In this document: positions 25,223-33,948 of the stretch, piece after piece
Layout: each line of letters starts with the position of its first letter
How positions within the stretch are numbered: the stretch's first letter is position 1
Source: Oscillospiraceae bacterium
Lineage (GTDB): Bacteria; Bacillota_A; Clostridia; Oscillospirales; Oscillospiraceae
Length of the DNA stretch: 64,000 nt
Assembly: GCA_015067895.1 (NCBI GenBank)
Contig: SVLP01000004.1
Span: 1-64,000 of the forward strand
Direction of reading: 5' to 3'
Program-made: the position numbers and the translations under genes
Notes under the pieces: model-generated
Told to the model about the DNA's origin: nothing
Databases searched by the model: none
Seen by the model: only the letters and a program-made list of their open reading frames with translations

Positions 25223-27160
25223 TTACTCGGCGTCAGCCTCGCCCTCCAGCAGGGCGCGGATGGACAGGGAGATGCGCTTGTTCTCGGCATCGACATCGGT
25301 GATCTTGACCTTGACGTCCTGACCCTCGGACAGAACATCCTCGGGCTTGTTGATGCGGCGCTCAGCGATCTGGCTGATGTGGATCAGGCCGTCAACGCCG
25401 GGCAGGATCTCAGCGAAAGCACCGAAGGTCATCAGCTTCACGACCTTGGCATCGACGACGTCGCCGATGGCGTAGTTGGTCATGAACTGGTTCCAGGGGT
25501 TCATCTCGGCAGTCTTGTAGCCCAGGGAGATCTTGTGCTTGACGGGGTCGAAGGAGATGACGTAAACGTCGATCTCGTCGCCCACCTTCACAACATCGGC
25601 GGGAGTCTTGATGCGGTTCCAGCTGAGCTCGGAAACGTGAACCATGCCATCGACGCCGCCGATATCGACGAATGCGCCGTAGGAGGTCAGGCTCTTGACC
25701 ACGCCGTGGTACTTGGAGCCTTCCTGGATCTCGGCCCAGATCTTCTCCTGAGCGGCCTTGCGCTCCTCAGCGTTGACGGCGCGGATGGAGCCGATGACGC
25801 GGCGGCGGGCGCGGTTGACCTCAGTGATCTTCAGCTTGACGACCTTGCCGACCATGCCGGTCATGTCGCCGCCCTTGGCGATGCCGGACTGGGAAGCGGG
25901 GATGAAGACGCGGATGCCCTTGACGGAAGCGACCAGACCGCCCTTGTTCTCCTCGGTGATGGTACCCTCAACGGTAGCCTTCTCCTCGGCGTAAGCAGCC
26001 ATCTCGTCCCAGATCTTCATGCCGTCCAGCTTCTTCTTGCTAAGCTGCACGGTGCCCTCCTGGTCGTTGACGCGGACGACGAAGACCTCGATCTCCTGAC
26101 CCACGGACAGGATGTCCTCGGGCTTGACGGAGGGATCGGCGGAAACCTCATCGTAGGGGATGTAGCCAGCGTGCTTGGTGCCCAGATCGACGGAAATCTC
26201 GGTGTTGCCGATGCCGGTGACGACGCCGGTGACCTTATCGCCAGTATTCAAAGTCTTAATGGACTGTTCCAGCAGTGCCTCGAAGCTCTCCTCCACAACA
26301 GTCTCAACATTGGTAATTTCATTCATAGTCTTGTTGACCTCCTTTATAATCCACGCCGGCGTGGAAGCGCCAGCCGTGATTCCAACAGCAGTGACACCAC
26401 GAAAATCCTCGGCGTTCAACTCGTCAGCATTGTCCACCAAAAAAACTTTTTCGCAGTGCTCCCGGCAGATCATAGCGAGGCGGCCTGTGTTGGAACTCTT
26501 TGCGTCTCCTACTACGACCATGGCCTGACATTCAGCGCTCAGCTTCGCCGCCTCATTCTGCCGAAATTCAGTTGCTTTGCATATTGTATCAAAGATTTTC
26601 AAATTAGTAAATAGTTTTTTTGCAGTTTCCCCACAAATTTTCCATAGAAATTCTGTGGAAGTTGTCTGGCAAACCATGCAAATGGGGGTATCCGCGGAAA
26701 CCTCGCCGCTCTTTGCCCAGTTTTCCAGCTCCTCGGGGCTTTCGAAGATGCGGCAATCTGAGCACCAGCCCGCGATGGCGGTGACCTCCGGGTGGGTGCG
26801 GGTGCCGATGATGACGGGCAGCCGTCCCTCCTGCTCCGCCTGCTGCACCAGGCCGTGGATGCGCTTGACGAAGGGGCAGGTGGCATCGATGATCTCCACG
26901 CCCATGCTTTCCAGACGCTGCTGGACGGCCCGGGAAACGCCGTGGGAGCGGATGATGACGGTGCTGCCGGGCACGGCCTCCTCGGGCTGGGAAATGACGC
27001 TGACGCCCATCTGCTCGAAGCGGCCCACCTGATGGCGGTTGTGGATGATGGGGCCCAGGGTGGAGACACACTTGCCGCTCTTCGCGGCCTCCTCCACCAG
27101 CTCCACAGCACGGCTCACGCCGAAGCAGAAGCCGGCATTTTTCGCGATCGTAATGCTCAT
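25223..27160 (-). CDS. ispH-rpsA: Bifunctional HMBPP reductase (IspH) / ribosomal protein S1
   Basis: 645 residues. Residues 1-280 are IspH, which makes IPP and DMAPP at the end of the MEP isoprenoid pathway. Three [4Fe-4S] ligands are C12 (GFCFG), C95 (DATCPF) and C194 (TICKATE); active-site histidines are H40, H73 and H123. Residues 285-645 hold four S1 RNA-binding repeats, the third and fourth most canonical (SYGAFVDIGGVDGMVHVSEL; TFGAFAEILPGVDGLIHISQI). The fusion is known in Clostridia. ATG 27160 overlaps the cmk stop by 4 bp; GTG 27169 is rejected. The part encoding residues 165-210 is notably AT-rich. Confidence 0.95.
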   Translation of the reverse strand: MSITIAKNAGFCFGVSRAVELVEEAAKSGKCVSTLGPIIHNRHQVGRFEQMGVSVISQPEEAVPGSTVIIRSHGVSRAVQQRLESMGVEIIDATCPFVKRIHGLVQQAEQEGRLPVIIGTRTHPEVTAIAGWCSDCRIFESPEELENWAKSGEVSADTPICMVCQTTSTEFLWKICGETAKKLFTNLKIFDTICKATEFRQNEAAKLSAECQAMVVVGDAKSSNTGRLAMICREHCEKVFLVDNADELNAEDFRGVTAVGITAGASTPAWIIKEVNKTMNEITNVETVVEESFEALLEQSIKTLNTGDKVTGVVTGIGNTEISVDLGTKHAGYIPYDEVSADPSVKPEDILSVGQEIEVFVVRVNDQEGTVQLSKKKLDGMKIWDEMAAYAEEKATVEGTITEENKGGLVASVKGIRVFIPASQSGIAKGGDMTGMVGKVVKLKITEVNRARRRVIGSIRAVNAEERKAAQEKIWAEIQEGSKYHGVVKSLTSYGAFVDIGGVDGMVHVSELSWNRIKTPADVVKVGDEIDVYVISFDPVKHKISLGYKTAEMNPWNQFMTNYAIGDVVDAKVVKLMTFGAFAEILPGVDGLIHISQIAERRINKPEDVLSEGQDVKVKITDVDAENKRISLSIRALLEGEADAE

Positions 27161-27840
27161 AGCTTGCACTTCTCCCGGACGATGGCGCCCATGTGTGCCA
27201 CGACCTCATCGATGGTCATATCCGAGGTGTCCACCAGGATGTGGCTCTTGGTCTGCTTCAGGGGGGCCACTGCACGGGTCATGTCGGCATGATCCCGGTC
27301 GTTGACCTCCTTGAGCACCTTCTCATAGCTGTCCTTGGAGCCCTTGGCCTGGAGCTCCTCGAAGCGGCGGCGGGCGCGAACCTCGGCGGAGGCGGTCAGG
27401 AAGAACTTGACGTCCGCCTTGGGCAGCACCACGGAGCCGATGTCCCGGCCGTCCATGATGACGTTGTGCTTCCGGGCAACGTCGCGCTGCATGTCCAGCA
27501 GCCGTTCACGAACCAGAGCGTGGGCGGAGACGGTGGATGCGATTTTGGAGATCTCCGGTGTGCGGATCTCTGCAGAAACATCCACCTCGTTGAGGAACAT
27601 ATGCTGGGAGCCGTCCTCGTCGTCCCACTCGATCTCGATGACGCACTCATCGATGTACTTGGTGATGCCGTCGATGTCCTTTGGGGGAATGCCGATCAGG
27701 TTGAAGAAATAGCCCAGGGTGCGGTAGATGGCACCGGTATCCACATAGTGGAAGCCCAGCTCCTTGGCAAGCCGCTTGGCGATGGTGCTCTTGCCCGCAC
27801 CGGCGGGGCCGTCAATGGCGATGGAATAATACTTTCCCAT
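27157..27840 (-). CDS. cmk: Cytidylate kinase
   Basis: 227 residues. Phosphorylates CMP/dCMP to the diphosphate. The P-loop GPAGAGKST is at residues 11-19, followed by HYVDTGAIYRT, and MDGRDIGSVVLPKADVKFFLTASAEVRARRR covers the catalytic core and lid. SD AAAGGAGAG. The cmk-rpsA adjacency is ancient and here leads into ispH-rpsA with a coupled ATGA junction. Confidence 0.96.
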   Translation of the reverse strand: MGKYYSIAIDGPAGAGKSTIAKRLAKELGFHYVDTGAIYRTLGYFFNLIGIPPKDIDGITKYIDECVIEIEWDDEDGSQHMFLNEVDVSAEIRTPEISKIASTVSAHALVRERLLDMQRDVARKHNVIMDGRDIGSVVLPKADVKFFLTASAEVRARRRFEELQAKGSKDSYEKVLKEVNDRDHADMTRAVAPLKQTKSHILVDTSDMTIDEVVAHMGAIVREKCKL

Positions 27841-27853
27841 GTTTTTCTCTCCT

Positions 27854-28912
27854 TTATTCTCCGCTCTGGCGCATTTTTGTCAGCGCGGCGGTTTCCAATT
27901 CCACAACTTCCGAAACAGTCAGGTTCAGCCTCCGGCCCACCTCAGCCGCAGTCTGGGGAGCCTTGCCGTCGAGACCGTAGCGCATGGTCACGACCCTGTG
28001 CTCCAGCTCGCTGATGCCGGACAGCAGGGTGTCCACCCGCTCCCGGGTCTGGTAGTAGGCGGTGTCCTCCACGGCCTGGGTGTCCTCGGGGGACTCCTCA
28101 TCAGGCTCCTTGACGGCGTGGGCCTTGCCCACCATCCGGGCGTTCTCCAGGAACTTGCGGACGGCTTCGATCTCGGAGACGGTCATGTGCATGCTTTCGG
28201 CAATTTCATCCAGGGTGGGATTGCGGCCCAGCTCGCTCAGGAGCCGCTCGTCCACCATCCGATAGTCCTCCACAGCCTGGCGCATCTTCTGTCCCAGGCC
28301 GGAGGCTCTGGCCTGGCGGAGGATCGCCTGGGCCATATACTGGCGGATCCACCAGTCCCGGCAATCCTCAAAATTCCCGCCGACAAAGCCGACGGTTCCC
28401 TGCCACAGGCCCAGACTTCCCTCCTGGATCAGATCCAGCAGGAGCACGCCGTAGCCTGTGTATTCCCTTGCCAGCTCCACCACCCGGCTCAGGCAGAGGT
28501 TCACGATCCGGGTTCGCAGGAGCTCATCGCTGTTCCCCTTCGCCACATTCTTCGCCAGCTGCTCCGACAGCAGCTGCAGATCCCCCTGAACAGGGATGGC
28601 TGCCAGCTCCTGCAGATACAGCCGCAGGGGGTCATTCTCCTCCAGGCCGGACAGCAGATCACCCTTACGGGAGAGCTGCTCCTCCTCCCGGAGTCTGCGG
28701 GCAGCTTCGCCGGAAGCACCGGCGCGGGGCAGATCGCTCAGATCGATGGCGACGGATGCCTCCTCCAGATCCTGAAAGGCCTCCTCCAGCGCGTCGTCAT
28801 CCTCTCCCTCAAAGAAGGTCAGAAGCTGCGCAGCGGAAATGCTGCTGTCGTATAAGTCCTCCACGAACGACTCCCAGGGAGTCAGTTCGAAGGTCATATC
28901 ATCCATATTCAT
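27854..28912 (-). CDS. Divergent sigma-70 family protein (second copy after dnaG)
   Basis: 352 residues from ATG 28912, which overlaps the upstream sigma gene's stop (ATGA). An acidic N-terminal 90 residues precede a sigma-70-like body: region 1.2/2 (NDPLRLYLQELAAIP; LLDLIQEGSLGLW; DWWIRQYMAQAI), region 3 (LGRNPTLDEIAESMHMTVSEI) and region 4 (LEHRVVTMRYGLDG). Region 2.3 lacks the FSTYAT block (FEDCRD instead). The -35 helix reads LTVSEVVELETAALTKM, without the basic residues of the usual RERIRQIE. It may be a weak or modulatory sigma paralogue. Confidence 0.82.
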   Translation of the reverse strand: MNMDDMTFELTPWESFVEDLYDSSISAAQLLTFFEGEDDDALEEAFQDLEEASVAIDLSDLPRAGASGEAARRLREEEQLSRKGDLLSGLEENDPLRLYLQELAAIPVQGDLQLLSEQLAKNVAKGNSDELLRTRIVNLCLSRVVELAREYTGYGVLLLDLIQEGSLGLWQGTVGFVGGNFEDCRDWWIRQYMAQAILRQARASGLGQKMRQAVEDYRMVDERLLSELGRNPTLDEIAESMHMTVSEIEAVRKFLENARMVGKAHAVKEPDEESPEDTQAVEDTAYYQTRERVDTLLSGISELEHRVVTMRYGLDGKAPQTAAEVGRRLNLTVSEVVELETAALTKMRQSGE

Positions 28913-29757
28913 TCCAAAAAGTCCTCCAATCCCATATCCGCTCCCATCCTCTGGAGCTTGTCCATGGCCTGCCGTTCGATCTGGCGGGCCCGCTCCTTGG
29001 AGATGCCGAGCTCTTTGCCGATCTGCTCCAGGCTGCGGCAGATGCCGTCGTCCATGCCGAAGTGGAGCCGCAAAATGGTGCGCTGGCGTTCGGTCAGCTC
29101 CGTCATCAGCCCCTCCAGGAGCTCGCTCAGCTCCCGGCGGATCAGCTCCGCCTGGGGCTCCGACTCCTCCGAGGGAAGAAGCGTACCGATGGTGTCCTCT
29201 CCCCGCTCCCCCACCGGGATGTCCAGGGAGGTGACCTCCGGGGTCAGGGACAGAAGCTCGGCCACCTTTTCCGCTGAAAGGCCCGTTCGGGCGGACAGCT
29301 CGCTGGCATCGGGCTCCCGGCCTGTCTCCACCCGGAAGGCGGCCCGCTCGGCGTTCAGCTTTCGCATCCGCTCGGCGGTGTGGGCTGGCACCCGGATCAC
29401 GCTGCCGTGGTCGTTGAGACTCAGGCCGATACGCTGGCGGATCCACTTGGTGGCATAGGTCGAAAAACGGTAATCCAGGGTATAGTCAAATTTTTGTGCC
29501 GCGGCGATCAGGCCGATGGAGCCCTCCTGGACGAGATCCAGCAGGGGCACGCCCCGCCCGGCGTATTCCCGGGCCACGGACACCACCAGCCGCAGGTTGG
29601 AGCTGACCATGGCCCGGATGGCCTCGGCATCGCCTTCGGCACAGCGGCGGGCAAGCTCCCGCTCCTCCTCGGGGGTCAGCCGGGGGTAGCGGCGGATCTC
29701 GGAGAGGTACTGGCGCACATCCTCCTCGCCGGAGCGCAAAAGCTGGGCGTCTGTCAT
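28909..29757 (-). CDS. Sigma-70 family RNA polymerase sigma factor (RpoD-like position)
   Basis: 282 residues, shorter than typical SigA because region 1.1 is missing. Region 1.2 is EEDVRQYLSEIRRYPRLTPEEE, region 2 includes LLDLVQEGSIGLI and YRFSTYATKWIRQ, region 3 DASELSARTGLSAEKV, and region 4.2 ISKERARQIERQAMDKLQ. The pair WWIRQ is KWIRQ here. It sits in the dnaG-rpoD position and overlaps both dnaG and the next sigma-like gene by 4 bp. It could be the primary sigma or an alternative one; the divergence leaves this open. Confidence 0.85.
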   Translation of the reverse strand: MTDAQLLRSGEEDVRQYLSEIRRYPRLTPEEERELARRCAEGDAEAIRAMVSSNLRLVVSVAREYAGRGVPLLDLVQEGSIGLIAAAQKFDYTLDYRFSTYATKWIRQRIGLSLNDHGSVIRVPAHTAERMRKLNAERAAFRVETGREPDASELSARTGLSAEKVAELLSLTPEVTSLDIPVGERGEDTIGTLLPSEESEPQAELIRRELSELLEGLMTELTERQRTILRLHFGMDDGICRSLEQIGKELGISKERARQIERQAMDKLQRMGADMGLEDFLE

Positions 29758-31508
29758 CCCTGATACCCCCCGCTTCCCTTTTTCCGGTCACGCAGGGCCA
29801 GCAGATCCTCGTCGGAGGAGATGCTGCGCTTGCGGTGCCGGGCTTTGATCGTCGATATGTAGTCCCTGAAGGCCTGCTCGTTGATGGGCCCGGACTGGCT
29901 CTGGGCCACCATGGCGACGTGGGAGGCCTCGTCGGCGTTCAGCTCCTCCAGACCTGCCATGCTCACCGCCAGACCGGCGGAGTACCGGGTCTGCATCTGG
30001 GTGTAGACATTGGCAAACAGGGACACGGAGAATTCCTCCGCCTTCAGCTCCCCTGCCAGATCCAACAGGGCGGGCTCCCGCAGGGCCATGGCGATGAGCC
30101 CCTCCTCCGCCCGGGCGGATTTCACATCATCGTAGCGGATGGTGCGGCTCTTGGGCTGGGTATTCCGGGCGGGGGAAAGACTAATCTTCTCCTGGGCCTT
30201 CTTCTCCCGGTACTGGCGGTTTTTCCAGGCCTTTTTGATCTCCATGGACATGGCCTCATAGCTGATCTTGCCCTCCTCGGCCACCCGGTGGCCGTAGACC
30301 TCCCGCTGGACGGAGCTGCCCAACGTCGAGATCAGCTGTGCGGATTCCTGAATGTACTTGATCCGCTGGTCATCCTCCCGGATGTCGTATTTGCGGCGGA
30401 TGGCGTTGAGCTGGTATTCCACACGATTCGAAGCATCCTCCAGGAGGAGCTTGAACCGGTCGGCACCGAACTTTTTCAGGAACTCGTCGGGATCCTTGGC
30501 GTCCTTCATCCGCAGGACTTTCACCTGCAATCCCGCCTTTTCCAGAATGGGGATAGCCCGCTGGGTGGCGTTCTGACCGGCCTTGTCGCCGTCGTAGATC
30601 AGCACCACCTGGTCGGTGTAGCGGGTCAGCAGAGCCGCGTGATCCTCGGTCAGAGCCGTGCCCAGGGAGGCCACTGCGCAGTCGAAGCCGTACTGGTGCA
30701 ATGCGATGGCGTCCATATAGCCCTCCACCAGGATCAGGTAGCCGAGCTTCGACTTTTTCGCCAGATTCAGGGCGAAGAGGTTCTTGCGCTTGTTGAAGAT
30801 CAGGGTCTCGGGAGAGTTCAGGTATTTCGCCGCGTTGGGATCGTTGTTATTCATGATCCGGCCGCCGAAGCCGATGATGTTGCCCCGGACGTCGATGATG
30901 GGGAACATGAGACGGTCACGGAACCGGTCGTAGATATTTCCATTCTTCTGGGACTTGGACACCAGGCCGGAGTCAATGAGCTCCTGCTCGGTGTAGCCCT
31001 TGGCCTTCATGGCCTTGACCAAAGAGTCCCAGGTATTGGGGGCGTAGCCGATGCCGAAGGTGGTGAGCGTCGATTTGGGCATGCCGCGCTCCCGGGCATA
31101 GGCCAGAGCCGCCGCGCCCTCGGGAGCGTAGAGCTTGCTGTAGAAGAACCGGGCGGCCTCCTTGCTCAGGGCCCAGAGCCGCTCCTGGGCCCGGTAGCGG
31201 GACTGGTACTGCTCGTCCTCGGGCACCTGCATGCCCACCCGCTTCGCCAACGCCCGGACTGCATCGGGATAGCTCAGGCCCTCGATCTCCATCTGGAAAT
31301 TGATGACTCCGCCGCCCTTGTGACAGCCGAAGCAGTAGTAGATACCCTTGTCGGGAGCCACGGAGAAGGAGGCGGTCTTCTCGCCATGGAAGGGGCACAG
31401 GCCGAATAGGTTGCCGCCCGACCGCTTCAGGGAGACATACTGCCCCACCACATCTTCAATTGGATTGCGAGCCACCAGCTCGTCGATGAATGACGGGGGA
31501 AATGCCAT
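29754..31508 (-). CDS. dnaG: DNA primase
   Basis: 584 residues. Synthesises RNA primers at the replication fork. The N-terminal zinc finger has C38, H41, C59 and C62 (CPFHGEKTASF ... YYCFGCHKGG). The RNA polymerase domain includes GFGGRIMNN, ILVEGYMDAIALHQYGF and the toprim acidic motif LIYDGDKAGQNA. The C-terminal helicase-interaction part is present. SD GGGAGCG. Translationally coupled to the first sigma gene. Confidence 0.97.
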   Translation of the reverse strand: MAFPPSFIDELVARNPIEDVVGQYVSLKRSGGNLFGLCPFHGEKTASFSVAPDKGIYYCFGCHKGGGVINFQMEIEGLSYPDAVRALAKRVGMQVPEDEQYQSRYRAQERLWALSKEAARFFYSKLYAPEGAAALAYARERGMPKSTLTTFGIGYAPNTWDSLVKAMKAKGYTEQELIDSGLVSKSQKNGNIYDRFRDRLMFPIIDVRGNIIGFGGRIMNNNDPNAAKYLNSPETLIFNKRKNLFALNLAKKSKLGYLILVEGYMDAIALHQYGFDCAVASLGTALTEDHAALLTRYTDQVVLIYDGDKAGQNATQRAIPILEKAGLQVKVLRMKDAKDPDEFLKKFGADRFKLLLEDASNRVEYQLNAIRRKYDIREDDQRIKYIQESAQLISTLGSSVQREVYGHRVAEEGKISYEAMSMEIKKAWKNRQYREKKAQEKISLSPARNTQPKSRTIRYDDVKSARAEEGLIAMALREPALLDLAGELKAEEFSVSLFANVYTQMQTRYSAGLAVSMAGLEELNADEASHVAMVAQSQSGPINEQAFRDYISTIKARHRKRSISSDEDLLALRDRKKGSGGYQG

Positions 31509-31536
31509 GTTCGTCCGCTCCCTTCTATAATAATCT

Positions 31537-31590
31537 TGTAGGGGCGCACCTGTGTGTGCGCCTGGGCGGGCACGCAGGCCCGCCCCTACA
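31537..31590. repeat. Palindromic repeat R2, copy 2
   Basis: TGTAGGGGCGCACC...GGCCCGCCCCTACA between rtcB and dnaG; compare 14886-14938 and 36362-36414. Confidence 0.85.
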
Positions 31591-31593
31591 TTG

Positions 31594-32799
31594 TTAATTA
31601 TCTGCGTTGTCCGCCTTGAAATTATAAATCGGCTTGATAACGCGCTCGATGTCCGCCGTGGGGCCGATGTTGTCGACGATATCCGCCATGGACTTGTAGG
31701 CCATGGGGCACTCGTCCAGCGTGGCCGCGCCCACGGAGGTGGTGTAGATGCCCTGCATCTGCTTTTTGAATTCGCTGACGGTGAAGGACTGCTTGGCCTC
31801 GCTGCGGCTCATGAGACGGCCCGCGCCGTGGGGTGCGGAGCAGTTCCAGTCCTCGTTGCCCTTTCCGATGCAGATGAGACTGCCGTCGCGCATGTTGATG
31901 GGGATCAGCAGCCGCTCCCCTTCCTGAGCCGACACCGCGCCCTTGCGCAGGATGCCGTGCTGAAGGTCGATATAGTTGTGGATGGTGGTGAACCGGTCGG
32001 CGGCCTTCAGACCCATGCCCTTGAGGATGGTGTCCATCATGGCCTTGCGGTTCAGGTCTGCAAAGTGCTGGGCGATGGCCATGTCATGGAGGTAGTCCTG
32101 CAAAAGGTTTCCCTCCAGATAGGCCAGGGGCCTGGGGATGTTGACAGGACGGGCCTTGAGATCCCGGAGCACAGCTTCGATCTCCTGTGCTCTGCCCTGC
32201 CGCTTCAGGTCGGCAATGATGCTGTCGATCTCGGCACGGCGGTCGTTCAGGGCCTTGAAGCCCGCATCCTGGTAGTAATTCGCGATCTCCAGACCCAGAC
32301 GGCGGCTGCCGGAATGGATGACGATATAAAGGTTCCCCTCCTCGTCCTGATTCGCTTCGATGAAGTGGTTGCCGCCGCCGAGGGTGCCGATGCTCTTCTC
32401 GGCCCGGAGAAGATCCACGTGCTTCGCGCAGCGCAGCTCCTCCAGATCGATCTCCTTTGCGAAGCGGTGGGGCTTGCTTCGGATGGCGAAGCCGGAGGGG
32501 ATCTCGGCACGGATCAGCTTGTCGAGCTTTTGCAGCTCCATGCGCTTTTCCTTCAGGATGACGGTCTCCATGCCGCAGCCGATGTCCACGCCCACCAGAT
32601 TGGGACAGATTTTGTCCCCGATGGTCATGGTGGTGCCCACGGTGCAGCCCGCGCCCGCGTGGATGTCGGGCATCATGCGGACGCGGCTCCCCTGGGCGTA
32701 GGGCTGGTTGAGGAGGCTGATGACCTGGGAGATCGATTCGGGATCCACCACGTCAGTGAAGACACGCGCCTGCGCGTATTTTCCTTGTAATTCGATCAT
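31594..32799 (-). CDS. rtcB: RtcB-family RNA ligase
   Basis: 401 residues, the shorter RtcB type. RtcB joins 2',3'-cyclic phosphate and 5'-OH RNA ends using GTP and Mn2+, in RNA repair. Metal and guanylylation motifs are present: DIHAGAGCTVGTTM, VDIGCGME (metal Cys), GTLGGGNHFIE, HSGSRRLG, HNYID, and SAPHGAGRLMSR near the C-terminus. The SD is weak (AAGG). It has a good promoter of its own inside the 3' end of dgt; no archease or RtcR/RtcA neighbour is seen. Confidence 0.93.
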   Translation of the reverse strand: MIELQGKYAQARVFTDVVDPESISQVISLLNQPYAQGSRVRMMPDIHAGAGCTVGTTMTIGDKICPNLVGVDIGCGMETVILKEKRMELQKLDKLIRAEIPSGFAIRSKPHRFAKEIDLEELRCAKHVDLLRAEKSIGTLGGGNHFIEANQDEEGNLYIVIHSGSRRLGLEIANYYQDAGFKALNDRRAEIDSIIADLKRQGRAQEIEAVLRDLKARPVNIPRPLAYLEGNLLQDYLHDMAIAQHFADLNRKAMMDTILKGMGLKAADRFTTIHNYIDLQHGILRKGAVSAQEGERLLIPINMRDGSLICIGKGNEDWNCSAPHGAGRLMSRSEAKQSFTVSEFKKQMQGIYTTSVGAATLDECPMAYKSMADIVDNIGPTADIERVIKPIYNFKADNADN

Positions 32800-32864
32800 A
32801 GTACCTTATCTGGTTGGCGGAACGACCTGACAAGGGAGGCTTGGGTGTGTTCCGCAATTACGTT

Positions 32865-32894
32865 ATTATAACACATCACCCCCGGGTCTGCCAA
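32865..32894 (-). promoter_or_regulatory. rtcB promoter (TTGGCA-18-TATAAT, extended -10)
   Basis: Minus strand TTGGCA (32894-32889) and perfect TATAAT (32870-32865) preceded by TGT. The -35 lies within the last codons of dgt. Confidence 0.75.
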
Positions 32895-33889
32895 CCCGAT
32901 GGGATAAAAAGTTCTGCATATTTGTCGACCGCGTACTTGTCGGTCATGCCCGCGATGTAGTCGCAGACAGTGCGCTCCATGCCGTCAAAGCTCAGCTGGG
33001 GGAGGAAATCCTCCGGCAGGCTTTCCGGGTGCTTCATGTAGTATTCGAAGAGCCGCTGGAGCATGGCACGGGCCTTCTTCTCCTCGGCCTTGGCGATGGG
33101 ACTGCGGTAGACCCGCTCGAACATGAAGTCCCGGAGGGCGTGGTGGGCCCGGTGGATGTCGTGGGACATACTTAAGCTTCCGGTCTGCTGGGCGGTGGTA
33201 ATGATGTCGCAGACCACCGTGTTGATGCGCTCCTTGTGCAGGTATCCAAGCAGCTCCCGCAGGTCTCTGGGGATGTCGTCGTTGCTCAGGATCCCCGCCC
33301 GGATGGCGTCGTCGATGTCGTGGTTGACGTAGGCGATCTGGTCGGCGTAGCGGACGATCCTGGCCTCCAGGGTCTCCGGCTGCTTCGCGCCGGTGTGGGT
33401 CAGGATGCCCATGCGCACCTCGTAGCTTAGGTTCAGGCCGTCGCCGTTCTTCTCCAGCACATCCACCACCCGCAGGCTCTGCTCATTGTGGCGGAATTCT
33501 TTTCCCATGCATTCGCTGAGAGCCGCTTCCCCGGCGTGGCCGAAGGGGGTGTGGCCCAGGTCATGACCCATGGCGATGGCCTCGGTCAGATCCTCATTCA
33601 GCCGCAGGGCGCGGGCGATGGTGCGGGCAATACGTGCCACCTCGATGGTGTGGGTCATGCGGGTGCGGTAGTGGTCGCCCTCGGGCTTGAGAAAGACCTG
33701 GGTCTTGTGCATGAGCCGGCGGAAGGATTTCGAATGGATGATCCGATCCACATCCCGCTGATAGCAAGTGCGCACCTCGTCGTCCCGCCGCTCCTCCGGC
33801 AGGGGACGACCCCGACTGCGGTCAGAAAAAGCCGCACGGGGATCCAGACGAAGATGCTCCTCCTGCTCCAATAACGCACGAATCGACAT
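32876..33889 (-). CDS. dgt: Deoxyguanosinetriphosphate triphosphohydrolase-like HD protein
   Basis: 337 residues. Hydrolyses dNTPs to nucleoside and tripolyphosphate. HD-domain metal ligands: THTIEVARIART (His), MGHDLGHTPFGHAGE (HD), and YADQIAYVNHDIDDA (Asp). The N-terminal RDVDRIIHSKSFRRLMHKTQVF is the family signature. SD CGGAGGT. Upstream of rtcB-dnaG, a neighbourhood commonly found for dgt in Firmicutes. Confidence 0.95.
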   Translation of the reverse strand: MSIRALLEQEEHLRLDPRAAFSDRSRGRPLPEERRDDEVRTCYQRDVDRIIHSKSFRRLMHKTQVFLKPEGDHYRTRMTHTIEVARIARTIARALRLNEDLTEAIAMGHDLGHTPFGHAGEAALSECMGKEFRHNEQSLRVVDVLEKNGDGLNLSYEVRMGILTHTGAKQPETLEARIVRYADQIAYVNHDIDDAIRAGILSNDDIPRDLRELLGYLHKERINTVVCDIITTAQQTGSLSMSHDIHRAHHALRDFMFERVYRSPIAKAEEKKARAMLQRLFEYYMKHPESLPEDFLPQLSFDGMERTVCDYIAGMTDKYAVDKYAELFIPSGWQTRG

Positions 33890-33910
33890 GACGCTACCTC
33901 CGTTCGCGTA

Positions 33911-33945
33911 GTGCTGAGTTCTGAGGGCTGAGTGCTGAATGAATC
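33911..33945. repeat. GTGCTGAGT repeat (R3)
   Basis: AGTGCTGAGTTCTGAGGGCTG and so on, directly upstream of the CGGAGG ribosome site of dgt. It shares the flank CCTCCGTTCGCG with the copy at 34374. Confidence 0.7.
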
Positions 33946-33948
33946 AGC

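Noticed and set aside
28909..29757. Calling this gene simply rpoD/sigA
   Set aside because: Position after dnaG fits, but region 1.1 is absent and WWIRQ is KWIRQ; without seeing the rest of the genome the primary sigma assignment is not safe.
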